Part shown: positions 1 through 7,537 of the stretch, one piece after another
Numbering within the stretch: position 1 is the stretch's first letter
How the letters are laid out: each line of letters begins with the position of its first letter
From: Dolichospermum flos-aquae CCAP 1403/13F
GTDB lineage: Bacteria > Cyanobacteriota > Cyanobacteriia > Cyanobacteriales > Nostocaceae
Length of the DNA: 64,000 bases
Assembly: GCF_012516395.1 (NCBI RefSeq)
Contig: NZ_CP051206.1
Location: 1,842,501-1,906,500 of the forward strand
Direction: 5' to 3'
Notes under the pieces: generated by a model
Database searches by the model: none
Told to the model about the DNA's origin: nothing
Seen by the model: the letters and a program-made list of their open reading frames with translations, nothing else
Program-made: the position numbers and the translations under genes

Positions 1-26
1 TCGTACTTTATCCATCTAACCTGCGA

Positions 27-55
27 GCGATTCCTACGGAGCGCTTCGCTATCGC
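27..55. repeat. 29-nt dispersed repeat, copy 1 of 3
   Basis: A 29-nt unit starting GCGATTCCTACGGAG and ending CGCTATCGC. Near-identical copies lie at 2121-2149 and 42513-42541. All are intergenic. The unit begins and ends with HIP1-like GCGAT/ATCGC bases. Confidence 0.8.
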
Positions 56-143
56 AATTTATCAATCCAAGCAACAAGCGATCGCACTTTATTAATCTAA
101 CCTACTGAGGACAAGCACAAGAGGAACAGCACTAGGCTATGAT

Positions 144-767
144 TCATCTGGTAAATATCTGATCCTTGATTTTAGTAAATAAGCGATCGCAATAAGGAGA
201 AGCTTGACGAACCTGAGTTACATCTAATGATTCTAATAGTTCAGAGGCGTGTTTTATTTTGTGATATTCTCCCTTAGTAGTTCTACCAGTCGCAGTTTTG
301 AGAGTAGGTTCTAAATTATCTTTTGCAATAGTTTCCACATTAGCGTTTTTGGGAATAGCATTTTCTTTAAAACCTTGGCCATAAAATTTTTTCAGCGTTG
401 CAAAATCAGCAATAAACCAAGCTTCCATTGTTTGTACCATTAAATGACAATTATCATCATCAACTTCTGTTGGTTTATCCCAATTATCTCTAAATTTTAA
501 ATGTTCCCAAGGAGATTTTTTATTTACAGGTGCTTCAGCATCAACTAATAATACATTAAAAGCATCAGGATGAGATTTTAAAGCATTTTTGAAATCACGG
601 AAAGTATTATTCCGAGTACCACACATAATGATATTCCATTTAATGTTTTTGGTTGTTGCTTCCTTTACTAATTCTAAAAAAAACTTACTAAATCCCTTTC
701 TAAGTGAAGATTTCTGATTTTTGGAATCTCCACCACCTTCTATATAAATTCTAATCTCTTTTACCAT
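144..767 (-). CDS. DUF4276-family, TOPRIM-like protein, partner of the upstream ATPase
   Basis: A 207-residue protein. The N-terminus carries an acidic glycine motif (YIEGGGDSK, about residues 8-16), and a second acidic motif LLVDAEAP lies near residues 73-80. This spacing resembles the TOPRIM-like fold of DUF4276 proteins, where Glu and Asp would bind metal for nucleic-acid cleavage. The start codon overlaps the last 7 bases of the ATPase gene upstream, so the two are translationally coupled and probably act together. Such ATPase plus TOPRIM-type pairs occur in anti-phage systems (split OLD-like, PARIS-like arrangements). That role is inference from context; family assignment is by motif only. 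No truncation is seen. Confidence 0.65.
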   Translation of the reverse strand: MVKEIRIYIEGGGDSKNQKSSLRKGFSKFFLELVKEATTKNIKWNIIMCGTRNNTFRDFKNALKSHPDAFNVLLVDAEAPVNKKSPWEHLKFRDNWDKPTEVDDDNCHLMVQTMEAWFIADFATLKKFYGQGFKENAIPKNANVETIAKDNLEPTLKTATGRTTKGEYHKIKHASELLESLDVTQVRQASPYCDRLFTKIKDQIFTR

Positions 768-1948
768 CTGTTTCCACCTATTTCACCCATCCGCCACAAA
801 TCACCTAAAGTATAATTTTCTAACCAGTCTTTGAGTTTATCTGGTTTAAGTCTCCTTAAATGAGTTCCTGTATTATCTCTTTCACAAACTACGACAGATT
901 CAGGATATTCACTCAAAGCAGAAACCAAAGCATCAGAATGAGTCGTGACAATTAATTGAGTTCTCTGAGATGCTTCAATTAATAATTCGGCAATAGTTGG
1001 TAAAATATCTGGATGTAAACCTAATTCTGGTTCTTCAATACAAATTAGTGGTGGTGGAGTAGGATCTAAAAGTAACGCCATTAAACATAAATACCGCAAT
1101 GTTCCATCAGATAAACGAGTTGCTGGAATTGGTTGAATTACACCTTCTTCCCGAATAAATATTTGTATTGAATTACCATATACTTGTCCATGTATATCTT
1201 CTGCTGATTCATAGAATTTTTTCAGGGTTTCAATAATTTTACTTCTACCTATCTGGTAGTTTAAATCATTTAAAACTAAACCTAAATTACTACCATCTTC
1301 TAATAAAGGATGTTGAGGTAAATCTGTAGGTTGAGGTTTACGCGGTTGAGAATTTCTGCCTATAGGTAAATCTCTATATATACTTATTTTATTGAAGCTA
1401 TCACTCAGATAAGTAATCTCTGGATATTTACGTGCTGCTTTTAATTGGGATAATATAGATTGATCATATTTTAAATCATTCTTATTCCAAGTTTCTTGAG
1501 ATATTTTCTCTATCCCCGATAAATCTTTTTCTCGAACATTAAAAACAGGTTCAAGATTTTTATCATTGTAAGAATAATGAACGAAATCATCACTATGGAT
1601 ATATTCATCTATCAAGAAAAACCTCTGATTCATTTCACTAAATTCTAGTTTATATTTCAGTGTTTGTAATCCTGATTGATAATTTACAGTGACTTTAATT
1701 TTTGCACCTAGAGTATCTTTATTACCTTTCCATAAAAATTCATTAATACCTCCACCTTGACGAAATGCGGCTGGTAAATCTGTCGGTGTTGCGCGTAAAA
1801 TACCAATAGCTTCTATTAAATTAGATTTTCCAGATGTATTAGCACCAATTAACACATTTAGCGGTTGTAATTCAATTTCTTCCCCTTCACTTCCATAGGA
1901 GAGAAAATTTTGTAATTTGATTTTATGAATAAATCTTTTACCTTCCAT
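761..1948 (-). CDS. AAA/ABC-type ATPase (AAA_21, OLD/RecF-like)
   Basis: A 395-residue ATPase. The Walker A motif is GANTSGKSN near residues 36-44. An ABC-signature-like RLSDGTLRYL lies near residue 280. The Walker B with catalytic glutamate is LICIEEPELGLHP near residue 303, followed by TTHSDALV, the His-switch region. The long insertion between Walker A and the signature is usual for stand-alone AAA_21 proteins of defence modules. The gene is first in a two-gene operon and overlaps the DUF4276 gene by 7 bases. The ATPase is expected to sense or clamp DNA and license the partner nuclease; this is inferred from related systems. Everything needed for ATP hydrolysis appears intact. Confidence 0.75.
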   Translation of the reverse strand: MEGKRFIHKIKLQNFLSYGSEGEEIELQPLNVLIGANTSGKSNLIEAIGILRATPTDLPAAFRQGGGINEFLWKGNKDTLGAKIKVTVNYQSGLQTLKYKLEFSEMNQRFFLIDEYIHSDDFVHYSYNDKNLEPVFNVREKDLSGIEKISQETWNKNDLKYDQSILSQLKAARKYPEITYLSDSFNKISIYRDLPIGRNSQPRKPQPTDLPQHPLLEDGSNLGLVLNDLNYQIGRSKIIETLKKFYESAEDIHGQVYGNSIQIFIREEGVIQPIPATRLSDGTLRYLCLMALLLDPTPPPLICIEEPELGLHPDILPTIAELLIEASQRTQLIVTTHSDALVSALSEYPESVVVCERDNTGTHLRRLKPDKLKDWLENYTLGDLWRMGEIGGNRW

Positions 1949-2120
1949 TTACTTCTCCTAATATTAAATAAAACTATATTGTTGCTAATATTTTGGGTAT
2001 GGTTGTCTAATATATGTTGTCTATTCAGTATATTATAAACGATCTCGCTTTATAAGTCTAATTTGAGCGATCGCGTAAGCGCTGACTTGTCAGTTCGCTG
2101 ATTAAACTTAAAATCAATTG

Positions 2121-2149
2121 GCGATTCCTACGGAGTGCTTCGCTATCGT
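2121..2149. repeat. 29-nt dispersed repeat, copy 2 of 3
   Basis: Same unit as 27-55, with GCGATTCCTACGGAG followed by T for C at the next position and a final T for C. Confidence 0.8.
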
Positions 2150-2208
2150 ACTGGCATAATTTTGACTTTTTCTTGATCATTAGCTTATTGTGATTAAGTA
2201 AGACTCAG

Positions 2209-2246
2209 ATCCCCGACTTCTCAAAGAAGTCGGGGATTTATTTTTT
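2209..2246. terminator. Hairpin with T-rich tail
   Basis: A 13-bp perfect stem (ATCCCCGACTTCT with AGAAGTCGGGGAT, loop CAA) is followed by TTATTTTTT on the plus strand. A nearly identical hairpin lies at 61543-61575, so it is also a dispersed element. It could act as a terminator, although no plus-strand gene ends just upstream. Confidence 0.55.
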
Positions 2247-2351
2247 GGATAAACATATTTATTGCTAACCCCTTTACCATAGCTGAATATCACCAGTGCA
2301 ACAGAGGAAACCCAACATCTACAAGCATTTAGTGATTTTTTATGTGTTTGC

Positions 2352-2380
2352 TTGACAATGAAAATTAACTATGATATGGT
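2352..2380 (+). promoter_or_regulatory. Sigma70-type promoter upstream of the winged-helix gene
   Basis: TTGACA at 2352-2357 and TATGGT at 2375-2380 are separated by 17 bases, near-ideal for the housekeeping sigma factor. It lies about 235 bases ahead of the start at 2615, implying a long 5' leader. An alternative -10 (TATAAT at 2402-2407) has no good -35. Confidence 0.5.
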
Positions 2381-2394
2381 TTATAAATATTGGA

Positions 2395-2614
2395 CGACTA
2401 CTATAATTTTTTAAGAGAAAGCTTGCGCGAAACTCTCACCTCATGCTATGGTAATTGCACGGGTGGGTTAAAGATACTTCTGCTAATAACCCATAATTGA
2501 ATGTCAGCATGGCTGTGACGAGCTAGGCTTGACATTCACTGGAAGTAAAACTTCTACTGATTTTTGCAAATCATCAACTCCAATTCCTTAGAACAAAGAG
2601 GAGTCAAATTTATT
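2395..2614 (+). promoter_or_regulatory. Structured 5' leader (two inverted repeats)
   Basis: TGGGTTA (2464-2470) pairs with TAACCCA (2487-2493). GAATGTCA (2499-2506) pairs with TGACATTC (2530-2537). Both are perfect. They are consecutive hairpins between the promoter and the Shine-Dalgarno AGAGGAG. No known riboswitch was recognised. A regulatory RNA role is inference. Confidence 0.4.
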
Positions 2615-2986
2615 ATGGCACAAAATGCTAATGTTCAACAACTTCATTTTGCAACTAGCAACCTTGAAGTTTTGGAACATCTAGAAATTACAGTCAAGGT
2701 AGACTGGAGACTCATTAAACCAACCCTTCCCCAGAAATATCTTACTGCTACAGAGATAGCCAAGGATCTTAATGATAGGACTGGACAAAACTGGACTTAT
2801 CAGCGTGTCATTGAAACGCTGGCACAAATGGGATATATCACCAAACTTAAGGATAACTGGCCATGGCAACCAACTGAAAAAGCAAAGCATTATGCACAAT
2901 TCAGTAGTCAAGGTCTCAAATGGAGTCCAGAAGTTATCAACTTAATATTGCAACAACAACCTCAGCAGTTGCGGTTAGCTGTCTAA
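2615..2986 (+). CDS. Small winged-helix-like DNA-binding protein
   Basis: A 123-residue protein counted from the ATG at 2615, which follows an AGAGGAG Shine-Dalgarno at good distance; an in-frame upstream ATG would add 17 residues without such a site. Residues about 48-100 read TATEIAKDLND, then YQRVIETLAQMGYITK, then PTEKAKHYA. This is the pattern of a winged helix with recognition helix and wing, as in MarR-like or phage antirepressor-type domains. No enzyme motif is seen. The gene stands alone behind a long structured leader, which suggests a regulator under post-transcriptional control. The exact family is not recognised. Confidence 0.6.
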   Translation: MAQNANVQQLHFATSNLEVLEHLEITVKVDWRLIKPTLPQKYLTATEIAKDLNDRTGQNWTYQRVIETLAQMGYITKLKDNWPWQPTEKAKHYAQFSSQGLKWSPEVINLILQQQPQQLRLAV

Positions 2987-3599
2987 AGCATATTTTTGAA
3001 GCTTGATTTCAATTCATATTCTCCCTTATGAGACTTACCATTTGCGTGAGTCTCTGATGGGAATATATTGACACACGCTTAATTATCACCCCTAGTCCAT
3101 AGGGTAGGTTAAGCGCATTTATGCTAAAATGCCATTACTGTACTCTGTAAGGAGTTTTTTGTATGGCTAACGTTACTTAGGGCTTACTGAGTAAAGCTAG
3201 AACCGCTTTTCAATAAGGGTTTCGCGGATTTTGGGAACAAAAAAGTGCAAGGCTATGGCATTTAGAGCCTCAAAATCCTTGTATTTCTATGAAAAATCAG
3301 GGGGTGAATTTGGAAACCAATCTCCCAAACCACCATTTTTCGCACTGTGTGGCATCTAGGTTCGCTTTGGGTACTTATTCAGCAAGCCCTAATTATCCCT
3401 GTTCTGTCACTCTCGGAAAACAATAATCGAATTCATCTTTTGTAACTCTTATTTCACGCAGGTTTGGTGCTTTTTTATGTATTAAAAAATAAAATTACTG
3501 CATAAAATGTCAAAACCAAAGCCCCGTAAACCTTTCAGGTATTGCATTTTCCCAATCTGACAGAAGAGGGTTATTAATTATTTGCTCACGTCTTACCTA
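2987..3599. other. Intergenic region with MITE
   Basis: No gene is supported. A five-codon ATG frame (MANVT, stop) just before the MITE at about 3162 has a GGAG upstream and may be the start of a gene lost to the element. The MITE at 3177-3392 is listed separately. The remaining bases are AT-rich with no clear signal. Confidence 0.6.
3177..3392. mobile_element. 216-bp MITE (non-autonomous IS derivative)
   Basis: The terminal inverted repeats are TTAGGGCTTACTGAGTAA at 3177-3194 and TTATTCAGCAAGCCCTAA at 3375-3392, matching at 16 of 18 positions when one is reversed. The interior has no open reading frame. Ends of the type AGGGCTTGCTGAATAA are common on cyanobacterial insertion sequences, so this is probably an internally deleted copy mobilised in trans. 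No clean target duplication was identified. The family is not assigned. Confidence 0.65.
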
Positions 3600-6500
3600 T
3601 CAATTAGATGACTGTAATTTAATACCCAAAACTTGAGTATACGCACCTCTAGCTTGCGTCACCCCAATTGTCCGCTGTGCTGATTCTATCATCGGACGGC
3701 GCAAACTCACAACTATAAACTGTGCCTGTTCTGCCTGTTGTTTAATCATTCTCGCTAATCGTTCCACATTTGCACCATCTAAAAACATATCCACTTCGTC
3801 AAAGGCATAAAATGGAGATGGACGATAACGTTGTAGAGAGAAAATAAAACTTAATGCAGTTAAGGATTTCTCTCCCCCAGACATAGAAGCAAGACGTTGT
3901 ACAGGTTTACCTTTGGGGTGTGCGACTAGGTTTAAGCCACTGTTAAAAGGATCTTCAGGATTATCTAGTTGTAAATAACCGTCACCATCGGAAAGAATAG
4001 CAAAAATTGATTGAAAGTTCTCATTTACTGCATCAAAAGCTTCTTTAAATGCTTTTTGACGGAGGGTGGTAAAGTTTTCAATTCTTAATAATAATTCTGT
4101 CCGTTCACCTTCTAAAGTCTCTAATTTTTCCGTAAGTTCTTGAAGACGACCTTGGACTTTATCGAATTCTTCCAAAGCTAACATATTCACAGGTTCCATT
4201 GCCTGTAAACGTTTACCTATAGTCCGCAATTCTTTTTGTAAGTCTTCTAAATCAACTTTATTGGGAACTTCTGGTAAAGGACTAGGTAATTCTGCACCTA
4301 AATCTCGCAGTTGGTTTTGCAGTGCTGTTAAATCTTCCCGGCGTTTTTGTTGAGTTTCTTGCAGTTTCTCTATTTCCCATTGTAATTGTTGTTGACGCAA
4401 TAAGAGCGATCGCAATTCGGTTTCTGCTGTATCTCGATTTTTCTTTTCTTCCCCTAAATTCTCTTCTAATTTCCGTAAATTAGCTTGATTTACAGTAATC
4501 AAATTACTCAATTCGACCACTTGACTATTAACTGTTGCTTGTTGCTGTTTTCCAGTTGTTTCTTCTTGTTGATATTGAATAACTCGCGTTTGAGATTCTT
4601 CTATTTTTTCTTGTAATCGTTGTTGTTGATTTTCGAGATTTTTTAATTGTTGTTGAACATCTCTTAACGCTGTTTCCCGTTGTTGTAATTCCTGTTCTTG
4701 GGTTTTAATGATAGCCTGGATTTGTTGCCATTCGCTAGGGGTTTGGGAAGATTCCAACTCAGCTAAAGTATGTCGCAATTGTTGTAATTGAGTTTCTTGT
4801 TCTGGTAATTCCCGATTTAAAACTGCTAACCGGGATTGTGCAGATGTAAATTTTTGGGTATTTTGGGAAAGTTGAGAACGAGTATTTTCTAACTGCGTTG
4901 TTAAACTCTTAATCTCTTTCTTTAACTGTTCTAAATATAATTGTTGTTCTCTCCGTCCTTGACGTGCTTCCGTTAATTCTAAAGTTAATGTTTTAGTGCG
5001 AGTTCCTAAATTAGAAATTGCTTCTCCACAACGGTCTAAAATCCGGTCAATATCTATTAAGCGAGTTTTTAAATTAGCGACTTCCTGAGATTCCCCGGCT
5101 TCACCGTTATCAAAGCGTAAAGATGAACGTTGACTACTACTACCCCCAGTCATTGCTCCGCTTGTTTCTAATAATTCCCCTTGTAAAGTGACAATACGAT
5201 ATAGTCCCATATTTTTCCGAGCTTGGGCAAGAGTCGCAAATACTACCGTTGCACCAAAAACATAGGCAAATACATCATGATAACGGCGATCGCATTCTAC
5301 CAAATTTACCGCATAATTAACAAAACCATCAGCTAAACGCAGAGTTGCATCTTGGGTAAATCTAGGGACTTTAATCTTATTTAAAGGTAAAAAAGTTGCC
5401 CTTCCTGCCCGTTTTTGTTTCAACAGTTCAATTCCCGCAGATGCCACACTATCATCTTCAACCACAATATGTCCTAAACGTCCACCAGCAGCCATTTCCA
5501 ACGCTGTTTGATATTTGGGATCTACCTTACCCAACTGCACCACTAAACCACATAAACCGGGCATTTCCGACTGTAAAATTACCTTACTTGCTTGTGTTCC
5601 TTGTATTTCCTGTTGCGCTTGAGTTTGTGCCTCTAACTTATCTAATTGACGTTGTTTATCTCGTTGTTCTTGTAAAAGTCGCTTTTGAGTATCTTGTTGA
5701 ATTTGTAACTCTTGTTCCGTTGCAGCGAGATTTTCCGCTAAATTCTGAATAGGTTGAGTAGAAGCATTAAATTCCGTTTCCAAACTCACGCATTCAACTT
5801 GTTTTGCAGTTAATTCCGGTTCTAAAGTCGCAATTAACTGAGATTGTTCAGAAATCAATTCTTGTAATTGAGTATTGCGTTCCTGTAATTGCGCTTGTTC
5901 AGTGCGTTGGGGTTCGAGAATATGCAATAAAGATTCAATTTGCCGATTTAATGCCGTTTGTTGTTGTACCCAGGCTTCTGAAGCGGTTGCAATTTCCGCA
6001 GCAGCTTGACGAGAAGATTCTAAATTTTGTTGAGCGGTGTCACGTTCTGATTGTAGAGACGTTCCATGGAACGTCTCTACATTATGACTTTTTATAGCTT
6101 CCTCTAAAGCCAGTTGATATTGTTGAATTTCTTGATAAGTTTGATTTAATCGCTTTGTAGATTCTTGAATAGATGTTTCTAACTCCCGTTGTTGACGTTG
6201 GAGTTGTTTCCGTTCCGCTTCCTGAGTAGCGAGATTTGATTGAACAGACAGAAGTTCCTCTTCCCCCAAAGCCTTTACCCGGAGATTGAGTTGATCTAAT
6301 TCAGTAGTTTTTTGATCAATTTGAGAATTAGTTATATTTAACTGAGTAGTAAAATCACTGAAATTGCGATCGCCCTCTTGAACTTGTGCAACCAGCTTTT
6401 CCTGCTGTGCTTGGAGAGAACGCCAAGATAACACAGATTCCCAAGACTGCTTTTGGATAAATTCAACTTTCAATAATTGATACTTTTCCGCCTTAGCCTT

Positions 6501-7280
6501 ATCTTGAGACAGGCGATCGCATTGTATACTTAACTCAGTCTGAATAATCCGACAACTATCCTCCTTATCCTTCACCTCATCCAAAGTAGACCTAGCTTGG
6601 ATAATCTTCCGATCATAAGTCGCCACCCCAGCCAACTCATCAATAATTTCCCGACGTTCCCGCGCATTCATCGAGATAATACTCGTCACATCCCCCTGCA
6701 ACACTACATTATACCCTTCAGGATAAATCCGCAGTTCCTCCAAATCCTCATGTAACTCAGTCAAAGTACAAGCCACACCATTAATATAATAATTCGACGT
6801 GTACCCCCCCTGCTGAGACACCCGCAACCGCCGAGTAACACTCCACTCAGACGATTTTGGATTTTGGATTTTAGATTTTGGATTTTCCCCTACCTCCCCT
6901 ACCTCCCCTACCTCCCCTACCTCCCCTACCTCCCCTACCTCCCCTACTTCCCCTACTTCCCCTACCTCCCCCACATCCTCCCTCTGTGCCTCCGCGCCTC
7001 TGCGAGAGACATCCGAAATATCAAAAGTCACAGTTACACTAGCTTCCAGCGCCGAACGCCCCTTATGTTTTTGGGCATTATTCACCAAATCCGGTAAACG
7101 TTCCGCCCGCATACCCTTAGAACTAGCCAGTCCCAAGCAAAACAGCAACGCATCCAGAATATTTGATTTTCCAGAACCATTAGGCCCAGATATGACAGTA
7201 CACCCCGGTAGTAAAGGGACAGCAGTAGTCCCACCGAAGGATTTAAAATTGGTAAGTTCAACGCGCTTGACATATACCAT
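3600..7280 (-). CDS. smc: Chromosome segregation protein SMC
   Basis: A 1226-residue SMC ATPase, which compacts and segregates the chromosome with ScpA/ScpB. The N-terminal head has Walker A GPNGSGKS (residues 32-39). Long coiled coils rich in Gln/Glu/Leu flank a hinge near residues 565-720 (VILQSEMPGLCG, ending near SGAMTGGS). The C-terminal head has the signature SMSGGEKSLTAL and Walker B YAFDEVDMFLD. Two intrusions are unusual. Residues about 92-144, between the conserved FDISD and EWSVTRRLRV, form a low-complexity block with nine GEV triplets followed by NPKSKIQNPKS. Residues about 400-410 are encoded by a 30-bp palindrome that also occurs in an intergenic region. Both keep the frame. The ATP-binding motifs are intact, so the protein is probably functional. 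Confidence 0.95.
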   Translation of the reverse strand: MVYVKRVELTNFKSFGGTTAVPLLPGCTVISGPNGSGKSNILDALLFCLGLASSKGMRAERLPDLVNNAQKHKGRSALEASVTVTFDISDVSRRGAEAQREDVGEVGEVGEVGEVGEVGEVGEVGEVGEVGENPKSKIQNPKSSEWSVTRRLRVSQQGGYTSNYYINGVACTLTELHEDLEELRIYPEGYNVVLQGDVTSIISMNARERREIIDELAGVATYDRKIIQARSTLDEVKDKEDSCRIIQTELSIQCDRLSQDKAKAEKYQLLKVEFIQKQSWESVLSWRSLQAQQEKLVAQVQEGDRNFSDFTTQLNITNSQIDQKTTELDQLNLRVKALGEEELLSVQSNLATQEAERKQLQRQQRELETSIQESTKRLNQTYQEIQQYQLALEEAIKSHNVETFHGTSLQSERDTAQQNLESSRQAAAEIATASEAWVQQQTALNRQIESLLHILEPQRTEQAQLQERNTQLQELISEQSQLIATLEPELTAKQVECVSLETEFNASTQPIQNLAENLAATEQELQIQQDTQKRLLQEQRDKQRQLDKLEAQTQAQQEIQGTQASKVILQSEMPGLCGLVVQLGKVDPKYQTALEMAAGGRLGHIVVEDDSVASAGIELLKQKRAGRATFLPLNKIKVPRFTQDATLRLADGFVNYAVNLVECDRRYHDVFAYVFGATVVFATLAQARKNMGLYRIVTLQGELLETSGAMTGGSSSQRSSLRFDNGEAGESQEVANLKTRLIDIDRILDRCGEAISNLGTRTKTLTLELTEARQGRREQQLYLEQLKKEIKSLTTQLENTRSQLSQNTQKFTSAQSRLAVLNRELPEQETQLQQLRHTLAELESSQTPSEWQQIQAIIKTQEQELQQRETALRDVQQQLKNLENQQQRLQEKIEESQTRVIQYQQEETTGKQQQATVNSQVVELSNLITVNQANLRKLEENLGEEKKNRDTAETELRSLLLRQQQLQWEIEKLQETQQKRREDLTALQNQLRDLGAELPSPLPEVPNKVDLEDLQKELRTIGKRLQAMEPVNMLALEEFDKVQGRLQELTEKLETLEGERTELLLRIENFTTLRQKAFKEAFDAVNENFQSIFAILSDGDGYLQLDNPEDPFNSGLNLVAHPKGKPVQRLASMSGGEKSLTALSFIFSLQRYRPSPFYAFDEVDMFLDGANVERLARMIKQQAEQAQFIVVSLRRPMIESAQRTIGVTQARGAYTQVLGIKLQSSN
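6052..6081. repeat. 30-bp perfect palindrome inside smc (copy 1)
   Basis: The two 15-nt arms, TGTAGAGACGTTCCA and its reverse complement, join without a loop at a central CCATGG. An identical 30-mer lies at 33694-33723, between the DGR variable and template repeats. Here it is read in frame as VETFHGTSLQ in a coiled-coil arm of SMC. Confidence 0.9.
6855..6967. repeat. In-frame tandem repeat inside smc (9 copies of a 9-mer)
   Basis: Nine head-to-tail copies of CCCCTACCT (two with CTT at the end) run from 6887 to 6967. They are preceded by several ATTTTGG-type units. Read on the minus strand they give GEV x9 and NPKSKIQNPKS. Both motifs are typical of intergenic repeats in Nostocales. Because the unit is 9 nt, copy-number change keeps the reading frame. 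Confidence 0.9.
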
Positions 7281-7537
7281 GAGGCACTGGTTAACTGGAA
7301 ACTGGGTTAAGCAAACAATTGTACCAATTATTTATCCTTTCGTGACTAGGAAAGAGGGGAAATTTGGTAATTGATATGCTGTGGGTTCTGGGTATTTAAT
7401 TGGTCATACTCTAAATGTATGGCGACAATATATTTTAAACGAACCACAGAGACACAGAGGACACAGAGGGAAATACAAGGGGGTTGTTTACATCTGGTTT
7501 AAAATTGCTATATGTTAAGTTGCTCATAGATGTATTT
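7281..7537. other. Divergent intergenic region smc / GH13 gene
   Basis: It contains a run of the cyanobacterial ACAGAGACACAGAGGACACAGAGG-type simple repeat near 7445-7470. No promoter stood out for either gene. Confidence 0.4.

Larger units (their letters stand above)
1949..2614. other. Intergenic region with repeat, terminator-like hairpin, promoter and leader
   Basis: There is no credible gene here. It holds repeat copy 2 (2121-2149), a strong hairpin at 2209-2237, a consensus-like promoter at 2352-2380 and a structured leader for the gene at 2615, each listed separately. Confidence 0.7.

Noticed and set aside
5396-5752. Antisense frame inside smc (118 codons)
   Set aside because: It lies wholly within the SMC hinge region on the opposite strand and shows no family features.
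7082-7374. Small frames at the smc start region on both strands
   Set aside because: They overlap the conserved SMC ATP-binding region in other frames and have no independent support.
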